From: Burkholderiales bacterium
GTDB taxonomy: Bacteria; Pseudomonadota; Gammaproteobacteria; Burkholderiales; Usitatibacteraceae
NCBI GenBank assembly: GCA_025359285.1
Contig: JANYGV010000170.1
Span: forward strand, 1 to 36,220
DNA: 36,220 nucleotides
Direction of reading: 5' to 3'
The notes under the pieces are model-generated. The model saw only the letters and a program-made list of their open reading frames with translations, was not told the origin of the DNA and ran no database searches. The position numbers and the translations under genes are program-made. Positions within the stretch are counted from its first letter, which is position 1; each line of letters opens with the position of its first letter. Below are positions 15,845 through 25,342 of this stretch, piece by piece.

Positions 15845-18800
15845 ATGTGGATTGTAAGCATCGCCTTGCGCAGGCCCTACACCTTCATTGTCATGGCGCT
15901 GCTGATTTTCCTTTCTGCGCCGCTGGTTCTTATGCGCATGGCGACGGATATCTTTCCAGAAATCAATATTCCCGTCATCAGCATTATCTGGAACTACACG
16001 GGACTATCTGCGCAGGAAATGGGACAGCGGATCACGGCGACCAATGAGCGCGTCCTGACCACGACCGTTAACGATATTGAACATATCGAATCGCAATCGC
16101 TGTCCGGCGTGGCCGTGATTAAGGTATTTTTTCAGCCGGGCGCCAATATCCCGACGGCAATCGCGCAAATTGCGGCAATAGAACAATCGGTACAACGCCA
16201 GTTACCGCCCGGCATCACCCCGCCGCTGGTTATCAAATATTCGGCATCCAGCATTCCTGTCATTCAGCTTGGCGTATCGAGCGATGTGCAATCTGAGCAA
16301 AGCTTGTTTGATATCGCGCTTAATTCTGTCCGCAATAAACTGGTCACGATTCCCGGCGTGGCGATCCCGTTTCCCTATGGCGGAAAAAACCGTGTGGTGT
16401 CTGTCGATCTTGATCCCAAGGCGTTGCAGGCGAAAGGCTTGTCGCCGATTGATGTGGTCAATGCGATCAATGTGCAGAATCTGATTCTGCCCGGCGGAAC
16501 CGTCAAATTAGGGGCAACCGAATTTTCTGTGAATCTGAATGGTTCACCCCGGGTCATTGACGAACTCAACGATATTCCCGTGCGCACACAAAACGGCGCA
16601 ACTATTTCACTGGGCGAGGTAGCACATGTACGCGATGGCTTTTCGCCACAGACAAACGTGGCCCGTCAGGACGGTAAGCGCGGGGTACTGCTGTCGGTAC
16701 TCAAAAACGGGGGTGCATCCAGCCTCCAAATTGTGGAGTCCTTGCGTGCTCAGCTTAAAGATATTTCAGCGAGCCTGTCGTCTGATATAAACGTGAAGCC
16801 GATTTTTGATCAGTCCGTTTTTATCAAGGCGGCCATTACCGGCGTGGTGCATGAAGGGCTGATTGCGGCCTGCCTGACCGCCGCGATGATCTTGCTGTTC
16901 CTAGGCAACTGGCGCACCACTTGCATTATCGCGATCTCAATACCACTGTCGGTGCTGGCTTCACTGCTGATGCTGTACGCGCTTGGCGAGACTATTAACA
17001 TCATGACCCTCGGCGGGCTGGCTCTCGCGGTCGGTATTCTGGTCGATGATGCAACGGTTACGATCGAAAATATTGAGCGCTATCTGCATCTTGGACATGA
17101 TTTGGAGACGTCGATTCTCGAGGGCGCAGGCGAGATTGCGATCCCCGCGCTGGTATCAACTTTGTGTATCTGTATCGTCTTTGTCCCGATGTTTTTTCTC
17201 ACGGGCGTCGCGCGGTTCTTGTTTGTCCCGCTGGCCGAGGCTGTTATGTTCGCGATGGTGGCGTCGTATATTCTGTCGCGAACGTTAGTGCCGACACTGG
17301 TGATGTTGTTCATGAAAAATGCAGCGCACGCGAGTGCAGAAGCGCGGCCCGACCTTTTGCAGCGGGTTTATCGGCGTTTTGACGCCAATTTTGAAAAGCT
17401 TCGCGGCGGCTATATTGTGGTTCTGAGCGCACTGCTGCCGCGCCGTGGCCGTTATGCCGCGTTTTTTCTCACTTTTTGTGTGGCCTCGTGCGGCCTTTAT
17501 TTTGTTCTTGGGCGGGATTTTTTTCCGAGCGTCGATGCGGGCCTTATCCGCCTGCACTTCCGCGCGCCCACTGGCACGCGAATTGAAGAGACCGCGCGCA
17601 TGGCGGATGAAATCCAAGCCGTCATTCGTCAAACCATTCCTGCCCATGAATTAGCGACCGTTCTCGACAACCTCGGCCTGCCATTTAGCGGTATCAATCT
17701 TTCCTATAGCAACGCGGGCACGATTGGCGCTTTCGATGGCGAAATTCTGATCGGCCTGACCGCAGAACACGCGGCCACCAACGGCTACATCGAAGCTTTG
17801 CGGCGTGACCTCCCCAAACAATTCCCCGGCCTCGAGTTTTTCTTTCAACCCGCCGATGTCGTTACCCAAATTCTGAATTTTGGCTTACCCGCAGCCATTG
17901 ATGTGCAGTTCGCGGGTAACAATATTCGCGACAACTTTGCCCTGGCCACCGACCTGCAAAAAACACTTCAGCAAATTCCCGGTGCCGTCGATGTGCACAT
18001 CCAGCAGCGCCAAAATCAACCTGCGCTACAACTGAATATGGATCGCAATCGCCTGCAGCAAAACGGATTAAGCGCCGCCAATGTGGCGCAGAGCGTGTTG
18101 ATTCCGCTGTCAGGCAGCAGCCAGACTGCGCCTGCATTCTGGCTCAATCCACAAAACGGCATTGCCTATAATATTTCTGTGCAGACACCGCAGTATCAGA
18201 TGGATTCTGTCGATGCGATGCTGCAAATCCCGGTCGGCAATGGCACCGTCGGTAGCCCGACGCAGCTGCTGAGCAACGTTGTCCAGCTAAGCTCGGGCCG
18301 CGAACAGGCCGTGGTTTCACGTTTCAACATTGAGCCCGTGGTCGATATTTACGTCAGCGTGAGCGGCCGCGATCTGGGCGCCGTCGCCAACGATGTGGAG
18401 CGCGCTATCGATGTCATTCGACCCAAGCTGGGCAAAGGTGCGAAGGTCACGATGCGCGGACAAGTGCAAACCATGAAATCGTCTTTTATCGGCTTGGGCG
18501 TGGGTTTACTCATGGCCATCGCATTGGTTTATTTGCTGATTGTGGTGAATTTCCAGTCATGGCTTGACCCGCTGATTATCATTTCGGCATTGCCTGCGGC
18601 TATTGCGGGCATTGCTTGGATGTTGTTCCTCACCGGCACCACGCTGAGCGTGCCTGCGCTCACGGGGGCCATTATGACGATGGGTGTTGCCACCGCAAAC
18701 AGCATCCTGATGGTGTCATTCGCTCGTCAACGTTTGGACGCGGGCGAGCTGCCACTCTCGGCCGCACTCGAGGCAGGTGCAACCCGTCTGCGTCCGGTAT

Positions 18801-19057
18801 TGATGACAGCACTTGCGATGATTATCGGCATGCTGCCGATGGCGCTCGGATTTGGTGAGGGTGGCGAGCAAAATGCCCCGCTGGGCCGCGCCATTATTGG
18901 TGGGCTGCTGTTTGCTACCCTGTCTACTCTGGTTTTTGTGCCGTTGGTATTTGCCGGTGTTCATCAGCGCCTGCTGCGTCGCGGCATTCGGTCCAATCGT
19001 CCCAATAGCCTCCCTCTAGCCGCCACCGATTCGGCTATCGCCACTGGAAATCTCTGA
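15845..19057 (+). CDS. RND efflux permease (HAE1/AcrB-like)
   Basis: The 1070-residue protein is a full-length inner-membrane RND pump. It has TM1 (RPYTFIVMALLIFLSAPLVL), a first large periplasmic loop, TM2-6 (from GLIAACLTAAMILLF), TM7 near residue 540, a second periplasmic loop and TM8-12 (from FIGLGVGLLMAIALVYLLIV). The proton-relay pair is Asp401-Asp402 in ILVDDATVTIENIE of TM4. In TM10 the position of AcrB Lys940 is Ala951 (GVATANSILMVSF), a difference from classical HAE1 pumps. It is first in an operon with its adaptor and outer-membrane factor: the next ATG is one base after its stop. It probably exports small hydrophobic or amphipathic compounds. It is preceded by only a weak ribosome binding site. 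Confidence 0.95.
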   Translation: MWIVSIALRRPYTFIVMALLIFLSAPLVLMRMATDIFPEINIPVISIIWNYTGLSAQEMGQRITATNERVLTTTVNDIEHIESQSLSGVAVIKVFFQPGANIPTAIAQIAAIEQSVQRQLPPGITPPLVIKYSASSIPVIQLGVSSDVQSEQSLFDIALNSVRNKLVTIPGVAIPFPYGGKNRVVSVDLDPKALQAKGLSPIDVVNAINVQNLILPGGTVKLGATEFSVNLNGSPRVIDELNDIPVRTQNGATISLGEVAHVRDGFSPQTNVARQDGKRGVLLSVLKNGGASSLQIVESLRAQLKDISASLSSDINVKPIFDQSVFIKAAITGVVHEGLIAACLTAAMILLFLGNWRTTCIIAISIPLSVLASLLMLYALGETINIMTLGGLALAVGILVDDATVTIENIERYLHLGHDLETSILEGAGEIAIPALVSTLCICIVFVPMFFLTGVARFLFVPLAEAVMFAMVASYILSRTLVPTLVMLFMKNAAHASAEARPDLLQRVYRRFDANFEKLRGGYIVVLSALLPRRGRYAAFFLTFCVASCGLYFVLGRDFFPSVDAGLIRLHFRAPTGTRIEETARMADEIQAVIRQTIPAHELATVLDNLGLPFSGINLSYSNAGTIGAFDGEILIGLTAEHAATNGYIEALRRDLPKQFPGLEFFFQPADVVTQILNFGLPAAIDVQFAGNNIRDNFALATDLQKTLQQIPGAVDVHIQQRQNQPALQLNMDRNRLQQNGLSAANVAQSVLIPLSGSSQTAPAFWLNPQNGIAYNISVQTPQYQMDSVDAMLQIPVGNGTVGSPTQLLSNVVQLSSGREQAVVSRFNIEPVVDIYVSVSGRDLGAVANDVERAIDVIRPKLGKGAKVTMRGQVQTMKSSFIGLGVGLLMAIALVYLLIVVNFQSWLDPLIIISALPAAIAGIAWMLFLTGTTLSVPALTGAIMTMGVATANSILMVSFARQRLDAGELPLSAALEAGATRLRPVLMTALAMIIGMLPMALGFGEGGEQNAPLGRAIIGGLLFATLSTLVFVPLVFAGVHQRLLRRGIRSNRPNSLPLAATDSAIATGNL

Positions 19058-19058
19058 T

Positions 19059-20318
19059 ATGTCCAAAACTCGCCACGCCGCCATCGGCATCCATCACCCC
19101 GTCAACGGTAAACGCCCACCCGTTACCAGACTGCGTTTATTGAGGCGCGTACACCTATTCGCTCTGTTGCTGATCGGCGTGCTGATAATTGGCATCGTGA
19201 TCGTCGCAAGCATCCGCGCCGCCCGTGCCGATGCGCTGGCGCAAACAGCGCGCGAACAATCGACTCGTTATGTCATCGTTACCCAGCCGACTGCAGTATC
19301 AGGCGACTACTTGCTGCGTCTGCCGGGCAGCCTGCAAGCGTTGGTAGAAGCGCCGATCTATGCACGCGTCGGCGGCTATTTGACGCGCTGGTATAAGGAT
19401 ATTGGCGACCCGGTCAAACAAGGCGAGCTGCTCGCGCAACTTGACGTACCCGAACTCACCCAGCAATTAAATGAAGCGCTCGCCTTGCAGCGTCAAACGG
19501 CGACCAATCTCAAGCTCGCCGAATCTACTTTTGAGCGCTGGGAAGCGCTGCGCAAGCGAGATGCTGTTTCGCCACAAGAATTCGATGAAAAACGGAACGG
19601 ACTGGCCGTTGCCAATGCTGCCGCAGCGGCCTCACTGGCAACGGTCAAACGCCTGCAAGAACAAGTTGGTTACAGCCGCATCACCGCGCCCTTTGCTGGC
19701 GTAATTACGCGGCGCAATATTGATGTTGGTAATTTAATCGATGCCGGCAGTGGCACCAAGCTGCTATTTACGTTAGCCAAATCAGACCAGCTGCGAGCCT
19801 ACATTTATGTGCCGCAAAATTATGCCCTGCAGGTCAAGATTGGCGATAAAGCCGACATCACGCTGCGTGAAATGCCGGGGCGCAAATTTAGCGGCACCAT
19901 CGTGCGCACGGCTAAAGCGATCGATCCTATTACTCGCACCCTGCAAGTCGAGGTAAGCCTTACGAATGACAATGGCGTGTTGCTGCCAGGTGCCTATGCG
20001 GAGGTCGCGATTCGAACCAAAACCAGCGAGGCAAACAAGGTCGTGGCGGTACCGGGCAACACATTATTATTCCGGCCAGATGGGCCGCGCGTCGGCGTGG
20101 TGAACGCGGAAGGCAAGGTTCATTTGCAGCCCGTAAAAATCAGCCGTGAAATGGGGATTGATATTGAGCTCAGCAGCGGACTCAGTATTGGCGACCGCAT
20201 TATCGTGAACCCGCCGGATGGACTTGCCGAGGGCGATATGGTTACCGTGGCTAAGCCAGCAGCGCCAGCCTCTATCGCGCCCTCGGCAGCCAAACCTGAA
20301 TCTAGGAAAGCGCCTTGA
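19059..20318 (+). CDS. RND efflux periplasmic adaptor (membrane fusion protein)
   Basis: The 419-residue protein has a short cytoplasmic N-terminus, one membrane segment (HLFALLLIGVLIIGIVIVAS, about residues 31-50) and the adaptor domains in order. A lipoyl half is at APIYARVGGYLTRWYKDIGD (about residue 102). An alpha-hairpin spans about residues 135-200, and the second lipoyl half follows at SRITAPFAGVITRRN. A beta-barrel (ITLREMPGRKFSGTI) and the membrane-proximal domain complete it. It bridges the permease and the outer-membrane factor. It starts one base after the permease stop, and its TGA overlaps the TTG start of the next gene by four bases, so translation is coupled. Its tail is rich in A, P and S. 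In many RND operons the adaptor gene comes first; here it is second. Confidence 0.94.
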   Translation: MSKTRHAAIGIHHPVNGKRPPVTRLRLLRRVHLFALLLIGVLIIGIVIVASIRAARADALAQTAREQSTRYVIVTQPTAVSGDYLLRLPGSLQALVEAPIYARVGGYLTRWYKDIGDPVKQGELLAQLDVPELTQQLNEALALQRQTATNLKLAESTFERWEALRKRDAVSPQEFDEKRNGLAVANAAAAASLATVKRLQEQVGYSRITAPFAGVITRRNIDVGNLIDAGSGTKLLFTLAKSDQLRAYIYVPQNYALQVKIGDKADITLREMPGRKFSGTIVRTAKAIDPITRTLQVEVSLTNDNGVLLPGAYAEVAIRTKTSEANKVVAVPGNTLLFRPDGPRVGVVNAEGKVHLQPVKISREMGIDIELSSGLSIGDRIIVNPPDGLAEGDMVTVAKPAAPASIAPSAAKPESRKAP

Positions 20319-21763
20319 AACGCACCATCGCCAATGTGCTGACGGAAATCGCAGCGATAGCGGGCATGGCGATGCTTTCAGCTTGCGCGATTGGCCCCGA
20401 ATATGTCCGGCCAGATGCAACGATGGCAACGATGGCCGCGAATTGGAAGACCGAGCCGGGCTGGCAAGTTAGCGCACCGCGTGATGGCGATATAAAAGGA
20501 GAATGGTGGGAAATTTTTGATGATGTCGAGCTAAACACGCTGGAAGCACAAGCCCTATCGTTTGGCCAAAATCTGCGCGTGGCACAAGCTCGCGTTGAAC
20601 AAGCCCGAGCACAGGCAAATGTGGCGAACGCCGGGTTCTTTCCCCGTCTGGGCGTGCAAGCAGGCGAAACCCGCAACCGCACCTCGGCGGACCGACCCAA
20701 GGCAAGCTACAACACGCCAGTCAGCTCGGTGACTCAAAATGATTTCAACGCAAGCTTTGTATTAAGTTACGAGCTGGATTTTTTCGGCAAGATTCGCGCG
20801 CAATCGAATGCGGCCACGTCGAATGCTGGACAGGTAAATGCGGATTTTGAAAACGCGCGTTTGATCGTAACCGCCGAATTAGCAGCAGATTATTTCGCGC
20901 TTCGCGAGCTGGATGCGGAAATTGATCTTATTGGCAAAACCTTAGCCGCCCAGCAACGAGGGCTTGATTTTTTAAGCGCACGATACGAATTGGGTGCTAG
21001 CTCAGTGCTTGATCTCAAACAGCAAAAATCCCGCATCGCCGCGACCCAAACGCAAGCGGTTCAGCTTCAAGATCAGCGCGCCAAATATTCAAATGCGATC
21101 GCCACGTTAATTGGCACACCCCCACCTAGTTTCACCGTAAAGCAAAGCGCGAAAATGCCAGCCGTTCCTGACGTGCCATTATTTGCGCCGTCCCAACTAT
21201 TAGAGCGTCGGCCCGACATCGGCTCGGCTGAGCGAGCTATGGCGGCGGCGAATGCCCAGATCGGCGTTGCTAAAAGCGCGTTCTTCCCGTCTGTTGCTTT
21301 AAATGCCCAGTACGGAAGCGATGCCAACCAGTGGGCGCAGTTATTTACGGCTCCCAGCATATTGTGGGCGGTAGGCTTAAGCGTAAGTCAAACATTGTTC
21401 GATGCCGGTCGCACCCGCGCCAATGTTGCGTTTAACGAAGCAGGCTATCAGCTCACCGTAGCGAACTATCGACAGGCGGTATTGGTCGCCATGCAAGAAG
21501 TTCAGGACGGCCTTAACAGCACCGCCAATCTGCAACAAATTATGATTTCCGCCAATACGGCCGCCGCCAATTCAGCCGAATTTTTTAATCTCACCGATGA
21601 TCGGTATAAAGCAGGCATCGCCACCCGCCTCGAATTAGTGCTAGCCGAGGAAACCATGTTGAATAATCAGCGAATTGTGGTCCAGCAAACGGGTCAGCAA
21701 TTACTCAATAGCGTACGGCTTATCAAAGCGCTAGGCGGCGGATGGCACAATCCGGCACTGTGA
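20315..21763 (+). CDS. RND efflux outer-membrane lipoprotein (NodT/OprM family)
   Basis: The TTG at 20315 gives 482 residues and overlaps the adaptor stop. A lipoprotein signal ends in LSACAIGPEY (Cys about 24), and CxxGPxY is the hallmark of NodT-type outer-membrane factors. Two TolC-like repeats follow. The first has LNTLEAQALSFGQNLRVAQA and VLSYELDFFGKI. The second has LLERRPDIGSAERAMAAANA, GVAKSAFFPSV and VGLSVSQTLFDAGRTRA, with LVAMQEVQDGLNS near the end. These build the trimeric beta-barrel and alpha-tunnel through which the pump expels substrates. The TTG start and the overlap suggest its level is tied to translation of the adaptor. No terminator-like hairpin was seen in the 135 bases after the stop. 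Confidence 0.94.
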   Translation: MKRTIANVLTEIAAIAGMAMLSACAIGPEYVRPDATMATMAANWKTEPGWQVSAPRDGDIKGEWWEIFDDVELNTLEAQALSFGQNLRVAQARVEQARAQANVANAGFFPRLGVQAGETRNRTSADRPKASYNTPVSSVTQNDFNASFVLSYELDFFGKIRAQSNAATSNAGQVNADFENARLIVTAELAADYFALRELDAEIDLIGKTLAAQQRGLDFLSARYELGASSVLDLKQQKSRIAATQTQAVQLQDQRAKYSNAIATLIGTPPPSFTVKQSAKMPAVPDVPLFAPSQLLERRPDIGSAERAMAAANAQIGVAKSAFFPSVALNAQYGSDANQWAQLFTAPSILWAVGLSVSQTLFDAGRTRANVAFNEAGYQLTVANYRQAVLVAMQEVQDGLNSTANLQQIMISANTAAANSAEFFNLTDDRYKAGIATRLELVLAEETMLNNQRIVVQQTGQQLLNSVRLIKALGGGWHNPAL

Positions 21764-21898
21764 GTGTTCCTCCGCCGGCTACTTTGCAAAGTTAGACCTG
21801 CTTAAATTTCATTTGAATTTGAGTCCACTCGAGTACGATTTGTCAGCCTGCACGAAATTGCATGAACTGCGCAATTGATGTCGTGCAAAGCGTTCGCT

Positions 21899-22981
21899 CT
21901 AAGCGTAGTACTGCCCAAACGGGCTACCAATAAACACGGGCAGCGGGACAGACTCTTGCCTCACAAACCCGCTCCCCACTTGTTTGCTCGCTTCCAATTT
22001 TCCACTGGCCAGCAAATCAACCATCGTGCAGATGCCGGATGCGGTAGTGAGCTGAATCGCGGAGAGCAATTTGCCGCTTACTTTTTTGGCGTAGATTTTT
22101 TTGGCGTAACTCTCTTGTGCGAGGCGGCCTTCGCGGTTGCCAGTCACGGAGACAAATACGAGCACGACGTCCTGAAATGTAATCGGGATCGCCGTTTCAA
22201 GCACGTCCTTCAGCAATTCACGGCGTTCAGATAGTCGCAAATCGTTGACGAGGATTTTCATGATGGCGCAGTGGCCGGGATAGCGGACGGTTTTGTAATT
22301 CAAATTCTGCACGCGACCTGCCAGCGATTCACACAGCGTTCCCAAGCCGCCCGAGGTATTGAATGCTTCGTAGTCCAGCCCGTCCATCGAAAAATGCTCC
22401 AACTCTTCCATCGGCGGCGTTTCTTTTATTTTGCCATCGATGATCGCTTCACACGGGTTCAAATATTCGTTAATGAGGCCGTCGGTGGACCAGGTCAAAT
22501 TGTATTTGAGCGCATTGGTCGGATAGATTGGCAATGCGCCCACACGCATATTCACATCGCGTAACGTTTCAAATTTTTGCGCTAGCTCATTGGCCACAAC
22601 CGAGATAAAGCCCGGTGCCAAGCCACACTGCGGCATGAAAACTGTGCTGGCACCTTTGGCGATTTCTTTGACGACCTTGGTGCTTTCTACGTCTTCGGTC
22701 AAATCAAAATAATGAGCATTCAAATTACGGGCGAGCTTGGCTAATTTAGCGGTCAAGTAAAACGGACACGCTGAAATAACAACATCCACACCTTTTAATT
22801 GTGCGGTTAAATCATCGTTGGCAACATCGGCCACGACCACTATCGCGCCCAATGCTTTCATGGGTGCCAAGCGTTCTGCGTCTTTATCCACCACGGTCAG
22901 CTTGTAACCACCGACCGATTGAAACAAGGTGACGATAGCTTCGCCGATTTTTCCTGAGCCGATAAGTGCAACGTGCATCAT
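21899..22981 (-). CDS. Saccharopine dehydrogenase-family oxidoreductase
   Basis: I start the gene at 22981 (MMHVALIGSGKIGEAIV), giving 360 residues; the extra 15 residues of the track ORF are not family-like. The N-terminus is an NAD(P)-binding Rossmann domain with GSGKIG and an acidic end of beta2 (VVDKDAERL). The Sacchrp_dh_NADP segment continues to ISACPFYLTAKLAKLARNL and HYFDLTED. The C-terminal domain has MPQCGLAPGFISVVANELAQ and WSTDGLINEYLNPCEA, as in saccharopine and lysine dehydrogenases. It could act in lysine or another amino-acid pathway; the exact substrate is not determined. It is divergent from an Lrp/AsnC-family regulator that probably controls it through the shared 132-base gap. 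GGGAATC before the start is a weak ribosome binding site. Confidence 0.9.
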   Translation of the reverse strand: MMHVALIGSGKIGEAIVTLFQSVGGYKLTVVDKDAERLAPMKALGAIVVVADVANDDLTAQLKGVDVVISACPFYLTAKLAKLARNLNAHYFDLTEDVESTKVVKEIAKGASTVFMPQCGLAPGFISVVANELAQKFETLRDVNMRVGALPIYPTNALKYNLTWSTDGLINEYLNPCEAIIDGKIKETPPMEELEHFSMDGLDYEAFNTSGGLGTLCESLAGRVQNLNYKTVRYPGHCAIMKILVNDLRLSERRELLKDVLETAIPITFQDVVLVFVSVTGNREGRLAQESYAKKIYAKKVSGKLLSAIQLTTASGICTMVDLLASGKLEASKQVGSGFVRQESVPLPVFIGSPFGQYYA

Positions 22982-23057
22982 GGTGATGATTCCCGAAAGT
23001 GGTTTTAATGGAGCTAATACCCACACTGTAGGGTTTGCGGCCTTAAATTCGTAGCTG

Positions 23058-23072
23058 CAAAATGTTCATTTG
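23058..23072. promoter_or_regulatory. Candidate Lrp-type operator in the divergent gap
   Basis: CAAAATGTTCATTTG is an imperfect palindrome (AAATG / CATTT around TT). It lies between the divergent dehydrogenase and Lrp/AsnC genes, in an AT-rich stretch. Lrp/AsnC regulators commonly bind such AT-rich dyads near their own promoter. The assignment is inferred from position and symmetry only. Confidence 0.35.
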
Positions 23073-23113
23073 TTCGGCTAAAATTAAGCATAACGCTAAT
23101 TTTTTTATACATT

Positions 23114-23551
23114 ATGATAAATTCACTCACCAGCGCCGAGCACGAGCTCCTTAACTTATTGCGGGCAGATGCACGCGCCAGCGTCGCCGACATTGCCCGT
23201 CAGCTTGGTCTGGCAAGAGCAACAGTGCAGGAGCGGATTCGCCGTCTCGAGCAAAAAAGCGTAATTCAAGGTTATACCGTTCGCCTAGACCCCAGCTATA
23301 GCCGTAGCCGCGTCACAGCGCATACCTTGTTGCGCGTAGACGCTAAAAAAGCCGAGAAACTATATGAAGTTCTCAGGAAAATGCCCTCGGTGAGCGGCGT
23401 TTATGCGTTATCGGGCGAATTCGATGCGCTAGCCGTATTGCAAGCCGACACCACCGCAGAGCTTGATGAGGCATTGGATCAATTGGGCAGGCAGGATGCG
23501 GTGGAGCGCACGCAGACATCTATTGTTCTGAGCGTGAAATTTGAGCGTTAA
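23114..23551 (+). CDS. Lrp/AsnC family transcriptional regulator
   Basis: This 145-residue protein has the standard two-domain form. An N-terminal winged helix-turn-helix (LLNLLRADARASVADIARQL, with recognition helix ARATVQERIRRL) is followed by the AsnC_trans_reg ligand-binding domain from about residue 66 (VTAHTLLRVDAKKAEKLYEV to the end). The domain includes the loop SGVYALSGEFDALAVLQADT. Such proteins form dimers to octamers and sense amino acids. Next to a saccharopine-dehydrogenase-type gene, lysine or a related amino acid is a reasonable ligand guess. The ATG lies only a few bases after TATACA, so the leader may be very short or the functional promoter is elsewhere; I see no clear ribosome binding site. 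Confidence 0.93.
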   Translation: MINSLTSAEHELLNLLRADARASVADIARQLGLARATVQERIRRLEQKSVIQGYTVRLDPSYSRSRVTAHTLLRVDAKKAEKLYEVLRKMPSVSGVYALSGEFDALAVLQADTTAELDEALDQLGRQDAVERTQTSIVLSVKFER

Positions 23552-23607
23552 TATTTGTGCGCTGATGTTTGAGCACTAATCTCTGGTGCCGATTGCGCAT
23601 AAGACTT

Positions 23608-23615
23608 GGTATAAT
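23608..23615 (+). promoter_or_regulatory. Extended -10 promoter for the DEAD-box helicase
   Basis: TGGTATAAT contains a perfect TATAAT (23610-23615) preceded by the extended -10 TGn, with no good -35 element at the usual distance. Transcription would start near 23622, leaving a leader of about 130 bases before the ATG at 23751. The leader contains a GCTTATTTAAGC dyad near 23665. Confidence 0.6.
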
Positions 23616-23750
23616 TCCACGAAGCGTTGTTCCAGTCCCCGCGCTGCAAGTCAATCACGACCTCGCTTATTTAAGCAAACATCCCCGCACCTAGACTGGC
23701 GTTCCCACACAAATCGGAGCGACAGGTTCGAAACATTCGAAAGTTGTCTC

Positions 23751-25247
23751 ATGTCATTTTCCGCTCTCGGTTTATCTGAGCCGATCGTTCGTGCTGTTTC
23801 CGAACACGGTTACACCATACCAACCCCAATACAAATGCAGGCTATTCCGGCCGTTCTAAATGGCGGCGATCTGCTCGCAGGCGCGCAAACAGGAACCGGC
23901 AAAACCGCTGGATTTACACTCCCCATATTGCAACGCCTGGTTGCTAACCCTCGCCCCGCAAATGCGGGTAAAAAAGTGATCCGCGTTCTGGTATTGACGC
24001 CAACGCGGGAGCTTGCCGCACAGGTTGAAGAAAGTGTTCGCACTTACGGCAAATACGCCGGCGTCAAATCCACCGTAATTTATGGCGGTGTGGGTATCAA
24101 CCCGCAAATTTCCATACTGCGTCAGGGCGTCGATATTTTGGTCGCCACACCGGGTCGGCTGTTGGATCATCATCAACAGCGCACGGTAGATCTTTCTCAT
24201 GTCGAAATTCTGGTGCTCGACGAAGCCGACCGAATGCTTGATATGGGTTTTATTCACGACATTAAAAAGGTGCTGGCGGTTCTGCCTAAAAAGCGCCAAA
24301 ACCTGCTGTTCTCGGCAACATTTTCCGAAGAAATCAAGAAGCTGGCGGATGGCCTGCTGGACAATCCAGCACTCATTGAAGTCGCGCGGCGCAATTCAAC
24401 CGTTGAAATGATCACGCAAAAAGTGCATCCGGTTGATCGCGACAAGAAAAAAGACCTGCTGATTCATCTCATCAAGCAAAACAACTGGCATCAAGTGTTG
24501 GTGTTTACGCGTACCAAGCACGGCGCGAATCGTTTGGCTGAGCAACTTAACAAGTCAAACATTACGGCCTTAGCTATTCACGGCAACAAGAGCCAAGCTG
24601 CCCGCACCAAAGCGTTGGCTGAATTCAAAACGGGTGACCTCGCGGTATTGGTAGCGACTGATATTGCAGCGCGTGGAATCGACATTGACCAATTACCGCA
24701 TGTCGTGAATTTTGAGATTCCAAATGTGCCGGAAGATTATGTGCACCGGATTGGCCGTACCGGCCGTGCAGGCGCGACCGGCGAAGCGATTTCATTGGTC
24801 TGCGTGGATGAGAAAAAAATGTTCTACGATATTGAGCGCTTGATTAAGCGTGATGTTGAGAGCGTGGTTATTCCTGGATTCGAGCCAGATCCAAACGCAA
24901 AGCCTGAACCCATTCAATTGCGTTCCCAAGACCATCAACCGCGCGGCAGAGGTCAGGGCAACAAGCCTGGGCAACCCCGGGGTCAAAGCGGACGCGCAAA
25001 ATCCGGCAGTAGCGGTAACGGTGCTGGGAACGGAAATAGCAGCGGGCGCACCCCGCCAAGAAGCACAGCGGATGCGGGCCGCAGGCCATTAGGCGAGGCC
25101 AAGCGCACGCTAGCTCAGGGCGCGCGCGGAGCGGGGGCGGGGGCGGGGGCAGGGTCAGGCACGAGCACAAACGTATCACAAGCGCGCCGCACTGGCGGCG
25201 GCGTTCCATCGGCAACCCCGGCATTATTTCGCAAGTCGGGGCGTTAG
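23751..25247 (+). CDS. rhlE: DEAD-box ATP-dependent RNA helicase, RhlE type
   Basis: I start at 23751 ([13 protein letters not shown]), where the Q-motif homology begins; the 55 extra residues of the track ORF correspond to leader RNA. This gives 498 residues. All helicase motifs are present: TPIQMQAIP (Q motif), AQTGTGKT (residues 45-52, Walker A), [21 protein letters not shown] (157-160), SAT in [30 protein letters not shown] and [10 protein letters not shown]. The spacing and the short N-terminus fit the RhlE group, which remodels ribosome precursors and mRNA. The C-terminal 110 residues are disordered, rich in G, R, Q and S, with a [11 protein letters not shown] run; such tails bind RNA. 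The gene has its own extended -10 promoter and a long leader, consistent with cold- or growth-dependent control (inference). Confidence 0.93.
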   Translation: MSFSALGLSEPIVRAVSEHGYTIPTPIQMQAIPAVLNGGDLLAGAQTGTGKTAGFTLPILQRLVANPRPANAGKKVIRVLVLTPTRELAAQVEESVRTYGKYAGVKSTVIYGGVGINPQISILRQGVDILVATPGRLLDHHQQRTVDLSHVEILVLDEADRMLDMGFIHDIKKVLAVLPKKRQNLLFSATFSEEIKKLADGLLDNPALIEVARRNSTVEMITQKVHPVDRDKKKDLLIHLIKQNNWHQVLVFTRTKHGANRLAEQLNKSNITALAIHGNKSQAARTKALAEFKTGDLAVLVATDIAARGIDIDQLPHVVNFEIPNVPEDYVHRIGRTGRAGATGEAISLVCVDEKKMFYDIERLIKRDVESVVIPGFEPDPNAKPEPIQLRSQDHQPRGRGQGNKPGQPRGQSGRAKSGSSGNGAGNGNSSGRTPPRSTADAGRRPLGEAKRTLAQGARGAGAGAGAGSGTSTNVSQARRTGGGVPSATPALFRKSGR

Positions 25248-25342
25248 ATAGATGAACAGCTTGCGTATGTATATACCGCAGCGCAAGCTGAGTTCGATAT
25301 GACGCGCTAGCAAGGATTCGGGAACCGGACGAGAGGCTGCAA

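Noticed and set aside
23586-23750. N-terminal extension of the helicase ORF
   Set aside because: These codons overlap the -10 promoter and have no family similarity; the Q-motif homology starts just after the ATG at 23751.
25111-25165. GC-rich simple repeat as a separate regulatory element
   Set aside because: It encodes the [11 protein letters not shown] run of the helicase tail, so coding explains it.
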